This document shows, one piece after another, positions 33,346 through 44,123 of a DNA stretch of 64,000 nucleotides. The DNA comes from Hydrangea macrophylla (lineage: Eukaryota; Streptophyta; Magnoliopsida; Cornales; Hydrangeaceae): NCBI GenBank assembly GCA_033977485.1, contig CM066993.1, positions 24,232,001 to 24,296,000 of the forward strand, read 5' to 3'. Numbering within the stretch: the stretch's first letter is position 1; each line of letters begins with the position of its first letter. The notes under the pieces were generated by a model. It worked only from the letters and a program-made list of their open reading frames with translations, ran no database searches and was not told the DNA's origin. A program made the position numbers and the translations under genes.

Positions 33346-33796
33346 AAACTAAAACAAAAGAAAAGAAACTAAAAACAAAGACTAACTAAACAAAATAAAC
33401 AAATACAATCACGCAAATAAGATAACAAGCACTCAACTACTATGATGCATGCAAATTATCCTGTAATGCAATGACCGCGTCAAGCCCAGCGCCCCGGGTT
33501 TCCTAGCTAATGCAGTGCAATTACCCCTAAACTAATGCAAATAGTGCGTCACAGCGCCCTGACTTACAGCGGTTTAAAGCGAATTCCACAAGAAGCAATT
33601 TATGTTATTTTATTTATATTATTTGCGTAAGCTCCTTTGATGTAATTAGCTGCTCCACTCGGAAACGTTGACTACAAAATAAAAGAAAAAGTTAGTAACT
33701 AAAAACAAAAACAGAAAATCAGAAAAATAAAAAAAACTAATCTAATATTTACGAATTAACTAAACTAAGATTATAAAACTAAGAGTAGTAATGCAA
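33346..33796 (-). other. E3 untranslated leader
   Basis: 450 bp between primer site and gag start, A-rich on plus. Contains a GC-richer stretch near 33475-33560. No ORF. Confidence 0.5.
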
Positions 33797-33814
33797 TCCC
33801 CGGCAACGGCTCCA
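33797..33814 (-). promoter_or_regulatory. E3 primer binding site, tRNA-Asp type
   Basis: Minus strand TGGAGCCGTTGCCGGGGA, five bases from the LTR, differs from the E2 tRNA-Asp site at one position. Confidence 0.85.
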
Positions 33815-33819
33815 AAAAT

Positions 33820-35167
33820 TGATGTTGTCAGAATCAAGATATAAAAGTATTCTTTACTTTTCAAAAGATTTGCAGTGTGGAAGTAAAGGTCGAACCCACA
33901 GAGATTGATTACTACAGCTTTTAATTTTAAAACCTAAGTCTAATTAATTATGAAAAACGGATTTGATTTGAATTTAATTAAACTAATAACAATAAAAGTA
34001 AATCTAACTTATGAAAGCAATTAGAAGTGTTTTTAAATAATATTTAAAGGAACCTAGGATTGCAAATCCACCACTAGCTTCATAATAGGAATATTTATGA
34101 ATTACTTTAGCTTATTACGTTGGATGAATATGGGGAATTGTAGCTACAAGCCCAATTCCTCCGACAAGAAGATAATCATGGTTCAAGCACCAACATAATC
34201 CATCTGCGGATAGCACGAATTATCTCACACTAAACTAGGGTTGTGATCTAATCCGTCTAACCTAGGCATGGACTATTCGGATACTTGATAGCACGAATCA
34301 ATAAAGCACCATCACATGTAAACAATCTAAACAAGCACAGCAAGAATAGATCGTTGAGCACATCACAGTCAAAATAGATCTAAGACAAGAATAAACTTTG
34401 AAAGCAATGATTTAATCAATAGAAGCACGATTTATTTATAAAAATCCTCTAAACATGTGACTGTCATCCATACACAATAAAACTAAAATAAAAGCATAAA
34501 TAAAACCCTATTACTCATCTAGGGCTTCATTGAAACCCTAGATCAATGATCTAAGCTGCCATAGGAGTAGAGATCGGCAAGTAGTTGATGGAAGAGGCCA
34601 TGGAAATCCTTGGTCTTCTTCTTCTTCTCCTTGCTTCTCCCTCTTCAAGAGCTGGAAGTATGGTTGTAGAATGTGTGTATATTAGTTGCCAACCCCCTAA
34701 TTGAAGTAAAATAGAGTATATATAGATTTACAACAAGTTTTGGAAGCCTTTCTAACCCGAAACGAACTGAAACGCATGTAATTTACAGTCTGGACGTCGT
34801 TTAGCAGTTTCGTTTGCACAGGAGTCTTCAGTATACTGAAATACGCAACATTGATTTTTGGGCATATCGCGCGAGCGGGTCGCGCGAGCGCGACTTTTGG
34901 TCCTTCGCGCGCGCGGATCGCGCGAGCGAGTTATTGGGGGTCTCGCGCGAGCGATTCTCTGATTTTCGCGGGCGCGGGTCGCGCGCGCGACTTGGTTTTT
35001 TCAGCTTCTTTCTTGATGCTTTTTCACCCTGTTTAGCCTGGTTTAGCTGATTTCTTCCAAAACCTGTCAGAAACTAGAAAACGAAGTAAAAATATACAAA
35101 AACAGGATAAAATGGTCTAACAAATGTTCATTAAGGCGTATATTTAGGATTAGTTCTCTCCCGATCA
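33820..35167 (-). repeat. E3 5' LTR (1348 bp)
   Basis: Identical ends to 26836-28196. TATA at 34717-34724 (minus), palindrome cluster B at 34866-34992, 140-270 bp upstream of the TATA box in transcription direction. Lacks 13 bp of one palindrome unit present in the other LTR. Confidence 0.95.
34866..34992. promoter_or_regulatory. Palindrome cluster B, E3 5' LTR promoter
   Basis: Same CGCG-rich dyads as 27886-28020, with one 13-bp unit fewer. Located in the proximal promoter. Confidence 0.6.
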
Positions 35168-35855
35168 ATCCTTATGATGGCAGGTATCAGGTTACACAGC
35201 ATAGCGCTTTATCGATCGCTATGCTTTCTTATTTCCTCTTTCAGTCATCTTCTGACATTCTCATACCCATTGCCTGTGGTTTAAGGAAAATGAAAAGTGT
35301 CATTATGTTGGTTCTTGGTGAGACATTGATAGGACTGGATCATGCCCCGTGCTACTGGGGCCATGTTATCCGCCGGGACGCCTTTTGTTTTACAGATTTG
35401 GCTCATGGAGCACTTGGATATCTTTATTCACCCTTCGCACCTGCGCAGATCACTTTTCTATGTATCATATGGAGATCCACCACTTATTCCATGCTGTTGA
35501 TACCTGGCTCGACTGGCTTCAAGGTCTTTCTTCTGATGACATCTGTTGGATCTGCCCGAAATGGGTGTATTATTCTGTCGCAATGCGACTCCTTAGGTGT
35601 CCTGGCATCTGGTTTCCTGGTTTGGATGCTACTACTTTCTACATTCCTAGTCGAGTGGTTCATCAATACGGGCTTCTCCAGGTTATCACTATGGTTATTA
35701 CTGCTAATTTTATGAGGAGTTCGATCATGCGCCCTTCCATTGTGAAGGCTTTCACCGAGGCTTGGTATAATAGGGTGTCAGCCCCTTTCCGGAGAGTTCC
35801 TGCTTTGGTCGTGCCTACTACTGAGTACCTTCTTCAGATCCAAACTCTGATCTAG
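35168..35855 (+). pseudogene. E0 antisense accessory ORF, C-terminal part
   Basis: Continues the ORF of 26473-26835 after the second ATCCT (35168-35172): YDGRYQVTQHSALSIAMLSYFLFQ, then VLGETLIGLDHA. Two frameshifts (near 35395 and 35460) move through IWLMEHLDIFIHPSHLR into the last frame with WLDWLQGLSSDDICWICPKW and RRVPALVVPTTEYLLQIQ, ending TAG 35853-35855. A homologous remnant on minus at 51392-51665 follows the E4 pol, so the convergent order pol then antisense ORF is a family feature. Dead copy. Confidence 0.68.
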
Positions 35856-36529
35856 AGATAGACTTTGTAGACATACATGGATGAAAGTAAAACACAAGGA
35901 CAAAGCTTTATCTCACAAAATTTCTGACGAGTCCTGCCTACCCTTTTTACGCTTTTGAATGTGATATACTTATGTTGTTTCTTTTCTCAAAGAGTGTTTT
36001 CATTTTTAGGAAATGTCCTAACATATTTAATCAAAGTGTTCATTCTTCCTGATTAATCTTTTGAGTTATGAAAATTTTCCTTTTAATGTCTTTTCTTGGC
36101 TCTTTACTTTACTTTGAGTCTTGCCTAAAGTTTCAATCATTCTATACCATGAATTTTCGTTTGTTTTTTCTATTACTTATTTTTAATAGCCAGGAGATCC
36201 AGATTCGGGTTTAAAATATCTGGGTTCTTCGGAAAGCAAACGAAGTTTTGCCCCTGGTTATGGGGCTTCAAAGTTGTTTCGGGCAAACGCAAGTTTGCCC
36301 TTAGTTTAGTACAGGGTTTTTTTTTAGGTTTTCATGGACCAAAGGCTTTTGAGAGCCCGCCTACTTATCCCCGAATGGGTATCAGGTCCGCAGTAGTTCA
36401 GTTTAAGGCTTGACGGAAAATGCCATTCAGGCAATTATTGACCAATCCGAGCAGGTTGCCTACGTACCCCCTAGCGGGAATCAGGTCAAGCATAATTCAT
36501 CTATGTAGGAGGTTTAGAAAAAAGGGTTT
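35856..36529. other. E0 convergent 3' spacer between pol and antisense ORF
   Basis: No ORF. It holds the dyad GGGCAAAC/GTTTGCCC (36280-36300 area), the related GCAAAC/GTTTTGC dyad near 36235-36257, and Tat-typical CCCCTAGCGGGAATCAGG and CTTATCCCCGAATGGG blocks. The same set occurs inverted at 50760-51100 after the E4 pol. Confidence 0.6.
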
Positions 36530-39500
36530 TCAAGCAAAATACTTTTTGAGGTGATTGAGGTTAATTGGATATTTAAATTCAACCCCGTCTAGGTCCATAA
36601 GATAGGTCGCTCCTCTAGAGACTAAAGTCTTAATGATGTATGGCCCGACCCAATTGCGTTTGAATTTTCCTCTGTGGTCATAAACATGAACTTTCAGTTC
36701 TTTGAGGACCAGGTCACCCTCAGCAAGCTTCCTTGGGCAGACCTTTTGTTGAAAGCTCGAGTTATCCTCTTCTGATATCCCCGAGTATGGTTTATTGCAT
36801 CCAACCTTTTCTCATCGAGCAATATCAATTCCTCACACCTTCCCCGTGTCCATTCTAACTCAATATTTCACATTCGGCCAAAACCCTTAGAGAGGGTATC
36901 TCTACCTCGACGGGAAGGACGACTTCCATCCTATAAACCAGCGAATACTGTGTAGCTCCTGTAGAAGTTCTCATGAAAGTCCGGTATCCCCATAGCGCAA
37001 ATGGCAGCTTTTCATGCCAATCCTTATATGTGTCCGTCATTTTCCCCAAGATCGCTTTGACATTCTTATTTGCTGCCTCTACCGCTCCATTCGTTTGCGG
37101 TCTATATGGAGATGACTGATAACGGGTGATCTTATACTTTTCTAACAGCGGGATGACTTTCCCTTAGAAATGACTGTCGTGATCAGAAATGAACTCATTT
37201 GGGACCCCGTATCTACAAATTATGTTCTTTTCAATGAAGCTCACCACATCCTTGGCTTTCACAGTCGCATACGAGGCTGCCTCTACCCACTTGGTAAAAT
37301 AATCAATTGCTACGACTATGTATCGGTGCCCATTGGAGGCCTTTGGGACTATCTCACCAATAATATCAATACCCCAGACGGAAAACGGCCAAGGTGTGGT
37401 CATGCTATAGAGCTGAGACGGCAGGGTGTGCATCAGGTTTGCATGGATTTGGCATTTATGGCATCTCCGAACATATTTACAGTAGTCTTTGTCCAAGGTC
37501 ATCAAATCATCTAATAGTACCCTTGCCGAATTATCTTCTTCGCCAGCATGTGCCCGTTCATGTGAGGCTCGCACACTCCTTCATGTATTTCTTCCATCAT
37601 TCTCTTGGCCTCCCTCCCATACAAGCATTCCAAATTGTACCCAGTGTAGGTTTTCTTCCATAGCTTATCTGCATAGATCACAAATTGTGCAGAAAATTGT
37701 CGCACCACCTTCTTGTCCTTTTTCAAGGCTCCATCGGGGTACTCTCCCTTTTTAATGAAGTTCTATACATCCTCACACCAGGGCAGCTCACTCTCCTCTT
37801 CTATGGTTTCAATCATTTCAAATGAAGGCTAGTTTCTTACTTCTATGGATAGGGGGATGATGGTAGTTCTCAAGGGGATTTGGATCATTGAGGCTAGGGT
37901 TGCTAAGAAATCGGCTAGTTGGTTTTCCTCGCGGGGAAGGTAGTAGAACGAAATCTTCTTGAATTATACCTTCAGGTTTTCCAGGTATTCATGGTAAGGT
38001 CTCAATTTTTCATGCTTCACCCTCCAATCTCCTCGTACTTGGATATGATCAAGTTGGAATCTCCAAAAACATCAATTCTCTTGACTTTCAAAGCCAATGC
38101 CGCTTCCATTCCTATTATGCATGCTTCGTACTCCACCGTGTTATTGGTTGAGTCATACTTAAGTTTGACGGATAATGGGGTGGGGGTCCCATCAGGTGCT
38201 ATGAGAATGATTCCAACCCCGTAGCCTAGTTGGTTAGCTTCTCCATTAAAGTACATTTTCCACAAGTCCTCATTCACCTCCATTACTCTCTCATTAGGAA
38301 ACTTAAATTCTCTATTATCCTCGGATTCTATGGCAAGATTGGTTAAAAACTCAGCGACAGCTCTTCCTTTTACAGACTTGGTAGTGATATATTTGATATC
38401 GAATTCGGCTAGCATCATGGTCCACCGGGAAATCCTACTGGTTAGGATGGGCTTTTCAAAGAGATATTTGAGTGGGTCCATTCGGGTTATTAGGATTACG
38501 GGAAACGCCAACATGTAGTGTCTGAGATGGCGGGTGCACCAGACTAAGGCCCAACAGGCTTTCTCTAAGGGTGAGTATTTCAGCTCATATCCGGTCATCC
38601 ATTTACTCAAGTAATAGATGGTTTTTTCCCCATGCCCCCCTTCTTCTTCTTGGGCCAACATATAACCCATCGAATCTTCGGACACAGAAAGGTATAACAA
38701 CAAAGGTTTTTTGAGCGAGGGTGGCGATAGGACAGGTGGGTTTTGGAGATAGGCCTTGATTTTATCGAAGGCTTGTTGGCATAGGCTATCCCATTTGAAT
38801 TTTTCGCCTTTTTTAAGTAGCTTAAACAAAGGGTCACAGGTTAGGGTGAGTTTTGAGATGAAATGGCTTATGAACTGTATTCTACCTAGAAATCCCCTTA
38901 ATTCCTTCTCATTCTTGGGTAGCTACATTTCGATTATGGCCTATATTTTGATCGGCTCCACCTCTATCCCTCTCTGAGTGATGAGAAATCCCAATAACTT
39001 TCCGGTAGTGACCTCGGTGCACTTCTGAGGGTTCAACCTCATTCTAAATTCTCTTAACCTTCCGAAGAACTTTCTCAATGCATCCAAGTGTCCTTTCCTC
39101 TTTTTAGATTTCATAATCATATCGTCCACATACACTTCTACCTCCTTATGGATCATATCGTGCAACAACATTGTAGCGGCCCGCTGGTAAGTTGCACCCG
39201 CATTTTTTAGCCCATATGGCATCACCTTATAGCAGTATGTGCCCCACGGTAAGATGAAAGTGGTTTTCTCCCTATCCTCGGGCGCCATTAGAATTCAGTT
39301 ATACCTTGAGAATCCATCCATAAAAGATAGGAGTTCATGTCCAGCTGTATTGTCCACTAACACATCAAAGTGAGGTAGAGGAAAATCGTCCTTAGGGCTG
39401 GCTTGGTTCAAATCTCGAAAGTCGACACAGACCCTAACACGTCCGTCCTTTTTCGAGACAGGTACTATATTGGCAATCCATTCTGGATACTCGGTGACCA

Positions 39501-39997
39501 TCAAGAATCCGGTTCTAAACTGCTTTTCAACTTCCTCTTTGACTTTGAGTGCCCACTCAGGCCTCATTCGACTCAATTTTTGTTTTACAAGTTTTGAATT
39601 AGAAAAAGGGGGATATGATGTTGGACTATTTCTGGATCGATACCTAGCATATCGTTGTAAGACCATTCAAAAACATCTTTGAATTCATTTATTAGACTGA
39701 TTAATTCTTTGCTTTCTTCTTTGCTAAGTGTAGAGCCAATAAAAACATTTTGAGGATTATCTTCATTTCCTAGATTAATCGTTAGAGTGTTCTCAATGAT
39801 TATATATGCAGATTCTTTATCTTTTTCAATTAATTTTTGCAATTCATTTGGTATTTCATGATCATCACATTCATTAAGCACAGTCGACTACGCAGAATTA
39901 GTCATACTTTCATTGATTTTCTTTGGAGTGATTACAACAGACATGGAAATTGAAAGACGCCTCATTTGGGCCATTACAGACTCCGGGTGTGGGGGAT
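36530..39997 (-). pseudogene. pol: E0 pol (Tat lineage RT, RNase H, archaeal-type RNase H, integrase), truncated
   Basis: Minus strand. Starts mid-ORF at 39997, abutting the E4 LTR. Order: DHEIPNELQ linker, RMRPEWALKVKEEVEKQ, RT with FMDGFSRYNQI and YVDDMIMKSK, RNase H with SPLEKACWALVWCTRHLRHY, archaeal-type RNase H (MYFNGEANQLGYGVGI, TVEYEACIIGMEAAL), integrase zinc region ending CHKCQIHANL, and core WGIDIIGEIVPKA. The dual RNase H marks the Tat lineage. Several stops and frameshifts (near 39295, 38940, 38015, 36855). Stop at 36532-36530. Gag is missing. Confidence 0.88.
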
Positions 39998-40261
39998 TGT
40001 AGACACCCCAATTTTGACCGACCGCCGAATTTAGGAGAGTGTCGCCTCCACGTCCAATGATGATAAGGACCGAAAAGATTCGAAGTATTCCAAGCTCTTC
40101 AGAAAGTTCTCCAAACGCGATAAAATTTCACCGAAAGAAAAAAATACCAGGTATTTAGGAGAATTCAGGTATAAAACACCATTTTCGGAAAAGATCTTCA
40201 AAAATAAGTTTCTTTAAGAAAAAAAAGAAGAAGGAAAAGACCTAAAAAGGGAAGTTCAACA

Positions 40262-40575
40262 TAAAACGGCGCACGACAGTATGCCGCGGCACTCAGTGAG
40301 TGCCATGCGGCACTCAGTGAATGTCGAACGGCATCCATTGAGTGCCGGCCCGGCATTTACTGAGTGCCGCCGACATTTTCTGACTGTCGTTTGCTTTTAA
40401 AGTCCGTATTTTGTGGTACAATACGTATGTGTATGCGGATAAAAACAAAACCGATAAAGTAAGGTTGACGAAAATACGGCAATCAATAATTTGGCGCGGC
40501 ACTCACTGAGAGCCGCGCGACAGTCACGGAATGTCGCGACGACAGTCGCGGACTGTCGCGAATAACTTTTGAATG
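40262..40575. promoter_or_regulatory. Palindrome cluster C, E4 LTR promoter
   Basis: Two blocks (about 40262-40390 and 40495-40575) of dyads such as CGGCACTCAGTGAGTGCC, GCGGCACTCACTGAGAGCCGC and CGACAGTCGCGGACTGTCG. Changes in one arm are often matched in the other (CACTC/GAGTG versus CAGTC/GACTG). The array ends 115 bp before the TATA box. Confidence 0.65.
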
Positions 40576-40689
40576 CCGCCCTGGGCAGCAGTCTGTCTAA
40601 TTTCACGAAGTACGTATTGTACCACCAAATGGGATGATTACACCTGTCTTTTTCTCCGAATTCACTGAGAAAAGCTTGGTAATTTTGTC

Positions 40690-40697
40690 TATAAAAG
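40690..40697 (+). promoter_or_regulatory. E4 LTR TATA box
   Basis: TATAAAAG followed by a GA-rich leader (AGAGAGGATC); start expected near 40720. Confidence 0.65.
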
Positions 40698-42964
40698 AGA
40701 GAGGATCTTCCTTAAAGAAGAGAGACAACACAATTCAAAAGATACATACAACACAATACATGAGAGATAACCACCATTACACCAATTTTTTGGGAGAGAA
40801 AAGAGAGAGTTTAGAGAACTAGGGAGAAGATCTTGGAAGACCTTCAAAGGAAAAGAACTTTGAGGATAGTTTGGAGGTGACCCTCTAATCTTAGTTGTAT
40901 TTTCTTTCTTTTGAGCTTCTAATCTTCAAGTCATTTTTTTAGTTTTTCTTGATTAAGTTTTAGAGTTTGTTAAGTAAACTTGGAAGTCCTTGTTTCTAAT
41001 TCCTTGATCTTTCTTCTATTTCTTTTGTTTATGTTTTTCTCTTGAGATTCTTAGAGATCTTCAATATCTCTCTTGACATCTCTTGAGTATGATCCTTTGA
41101 ATCCCATGTAAGCTTATGCTTTACATGAGAGTCAAAATAGATGGATCCAAGTCCATACTCATGACTTGAGTCCTCTAAACTTGATATCTCATGGAATCCT
41201 TTCTATATTCCTTTGAGACTCATAAGTATTAGTCATGTTTTCATCTCCAATGACCATCAAATGGTAGGAGGAAGTGGTTTTGAGTCTAAGCCCACCCCCA
41301 TGGTTTAGATTCTTTATCTTGAGATTTCATGAAGTCCATTCATACTTCACTTGAAATATATAAATATAAAGGTCTTTTAGTCTCCAATGAACATCAAATG
41401 GTAGGAGAAGATGGCTTAGTTTAAGTCCAATTTCATGGTTCAATAGTTGGAATTAGCAAATAAGAGTTAAACTTGACAAATGAAAACAGTGAGTTCACAA
41501 ACTGTTTTTGATCAAAGATTTTTAGTTCGAAATCTAACTGTCGAAATCAAGTGAAACCAACGAGAAAGTGTCAACAACAAAATATTCTAGCACTGTATTT
41601 TTTGTTTTAAGGTGGTTTTCATGTCTAAAGTGGTTTGGTTGTGAGTTTTGTAAGGACATTACAATCTGTCCAGAGTTTCAGCATAGTAACACTCTTTTGA
41701 AATAAGTAAACCAATGCTTTAATAAGGTGTTTGTGACCCAAAATAATTTTTTCTAAGTAGATTAATGTGTTAGGAAGTCACCCTAAAAAGAACAAAGTAT
41801 TTCTGATTTGTTTGCTATTTTTAGAAAATCGTGCAAGAACTCTAGACAGAAGGTTGTAAAATGCTGAGTGATGTCTGGTTTTTGTCCAAATCCCGGCGAT
41901 CCAACCGTTGAAACTTTGATTTATTTTTTGGGTTAAAAACTAGACACACAGAGGCATCTTGTGTCCAAAATCCATCAAGATCAAACCACAGGAACCACGC
42001 TTTTTCATTTTTTAAAGTTATGATCTGCTCTCTGTAATTCATAAAAAACTGCTAATGTTTTTGTCTAATCTTGTTTATTTCAACTCAAATGGCCCCTAAT
42101 GTCTTGAGACCCAAATCATACTTTGAATAATGGTAATTTAACTTAAATCCAGAGGCTAAGTGACCCAAACTAGTGAATAAATCCATTCTTATTCTTGTTC
42201 ACATTCATTCATTCATATACATTTAATGCTCATGATTAGAACTAGCTATTAAATAAAGTTGGATTTCATGCTTGATAGGTTTAAGCTAGAAATTTAAGAT
42301 TGTTATTTCTAATTTCACATCTTGTATATCATATGGACTAACATTTTGTTTTGTAGCGCTATTAAGGTATGATCTCTAGGACCCTCTTTAATTTATTTTA
42401 ATTTCTTGATTTTATTGATTTTTCAACCTCATGCGCGACACGTTAGAATTAGGATCTTGCCTTATATGTATATATGATTAGAGACTCCTTTTTAGGATTT
42501 TCTTTTGTTTGTATGCATTGCACGTTTAATATCGCTGCTGTATCCCGGGTAAGTTCTCTTGTTCCCTAGTGCATATCATGTTGCTTGCTACTTGGAATAT
42601 GTGATTTTTGAATGATATTTTATCAATTGCGATTTTGCACCCCTTTGGACATGCTTTTTGTAACGTATATCTATACATATATATTAGTTGAGGGCACATT
42701 TAAATTAATAATTTGATTAGCAGGATATTGAGTAGAGGCCTATCGCAAGATAGGATGAGAGAGGGTGTTTTAGTCCGACGGGCTCCTTCCTCTCTCATTC
42801 CATAATCCCCGGGCCTAGTTAATCTCTGGTTTCGAAAAGATCAGTTTGCTTAATAAATGGTTTCTTAATTTTTCCTTTTAAAAATTAAGTGGCGACTCAT
42901 TTATTTTTGAAATTGATTTTGAAAAGCTGTGGGTAAAAGAAAGAAAACTGTGATATCGACAATC

Positions 42965-42992
42965 TGGCGACTCTGCTGGGGATCGAACCCAG
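42965..42992 (+). promoter_or_regulatory. E4 primer binding site, tRNA-Arg type, unusually long match
   Basis: TGGCGACTCTGCTGGGGA starts 3 bp after the LTR. The complementarity appears to run on through GATCGAACCCAG into the T-arm of a plant tRNA-Arg. Tat and Ogre elements are known for tRNA-Arg sites. Confidence 0.75.
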
Positions 42993-44123
42993 AATCTCTG
43001 GTTTTGCAGACCAGAATTTCTGATTTTGGGTTCACTTGAGGATTAGACTTGAAAAATGTCATTTTAATCGAATTAATTAATCTTTGTGTGCCTGTTGCAT
43101 TTCACTTGCATGTCCAGCCAGTCGATTGCACGGAACTATGACCTTGGAGGCTCGAGGCAACCCGGTCGGTCAAGTCATCATGGGACTGTGTGATCACCCT
43201 TGATCTCGTACCATGATTTGGTATATGAAGCATCCTATCGGGTGTGTGTCAAGGGTCCCTTATTTGACCAAAACCCAGCCTGTGCATGATAGTTTCTGTA
43301 GAACCTTTCAATCTTAGGAAATCAACTCTTGATTAGGATTATGTGCTAGGGAGTTTTGTATGCCCGGAAGGGATTACTTGAGATGATGACGATACTTGCT
43401 TGATGAAAGACGTATAATCTTTGAATCACCTTTTAGCAAATTCTCCTCATGTTCTGCGACATTTGGAGAACATCCCGAACCTTGATTATAAGATTATATT
43501 CTTATATCATGTCTAGCTAAGCATCATTGACCTTGTATGTATCCCAAAAAAATTTCAAGGTTTTCGATTACCTTTTCAAAAAAAAATTTCCTCTTTTCAA
43601 TTAGAAATTCCCAAATTAACCTTTGTTAAGGCATATTTCACTTGATCATCTTCAAAAGAAAAATTCGAAAATCCTTGAAAATTATTTTGGTAGAAGAATG
43701 TTCTCAAAAAGCACTCTCTAGGATTGTTTTCAAAGGCCTTTTTACTACCCAAAAAAAAAATGCTTTTCAAATAAACTTTGAAAATTTTGAAATGACCAAC
43801 CTCTGAGAAGGTAGTGAAGATCACAATGAGAGGAGAAATCAGTGCACTTGACATGGGCGAGGATTTTATGTGCTTATATGCTTATGTGTTAGGATTAGGA
43901 TTTTCTTTTTTGGCATATAGAGTAGGCACACATGCACACATGCATTGCATCCGCGTGATATACAAAAAAGAAAGTTTTTGTTTAAAATGACTTTGTGTAA
44001 TAAAAGAAAGATAAAAAGTTTTTAAAAGGAAAAATTTCAAATTTTGTTGTAGGAGCAAAAATAGCAAACCAAGCGTGGTTTAGGGATCCCACGGCGAGGC
44101 TGGTAAGAAGAGAATATGCTGAC
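42993..44123 (+). other. E4 untranslated leader
   Basis: 1.1 kb between primer site and gag ATG without a coding signal; small ORFs are not conserved in any visible partner. Confidence 0.5.

Larger units (their letters stand above)
26836..35167 (-). mobile_element. E3, young non-autonomous gag-protease LTR element (TR-GAG type)
   Basis: An 8.3-kb minus-strand element: right LTR (5') 33820-35167, tRNA-Asp-like primer site, gag-protease, 2.6 kb of non-coding DNA, polypurine tract, left LTR (3') 26836-28196, perfect duplication ATCCT. No RT, RNase H or integrase is found in any frame. The LTRs differ at about five bases plus one 13-bp gap (about 0.4% substitutions by eye), so this is the most recent insertion in the window. 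Its LTR sequence is unrelated to E2's, yet gag-protease and primer site are Athila-like. Confidence 0.93.
39998..42961 (+). repeat. E4 5' LTR (2964 bp, Tat type)
   Basis: Starts TGTAGACACCCCAATTTTG and ends GATATCGACA just before a primer site, which fixes plus orientation. Contains cluster C palindromes at 40262-40575, TATAAAAG at 40690-40697 and a long T-rich transcribed part. No second LTR is visible in the window, so length rests on the termini. Confidence 0.8.

Noticed and set aside
39980..39997. GGGTGTGGGGGAT before the E4 LTR as the polypurine tract of a plus-strand element to the left
   Set aside because: The same bases are coding (complement of the PPHPESV codons) in both Tat copies, so this is the interrupted E0 pol and the resemblance is chance.
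42965..42992. A tRNA gene remnant
   Set aside because: Only the 3' part of a tRNA complement is present, directly after an LTR: it is a primer binding site.
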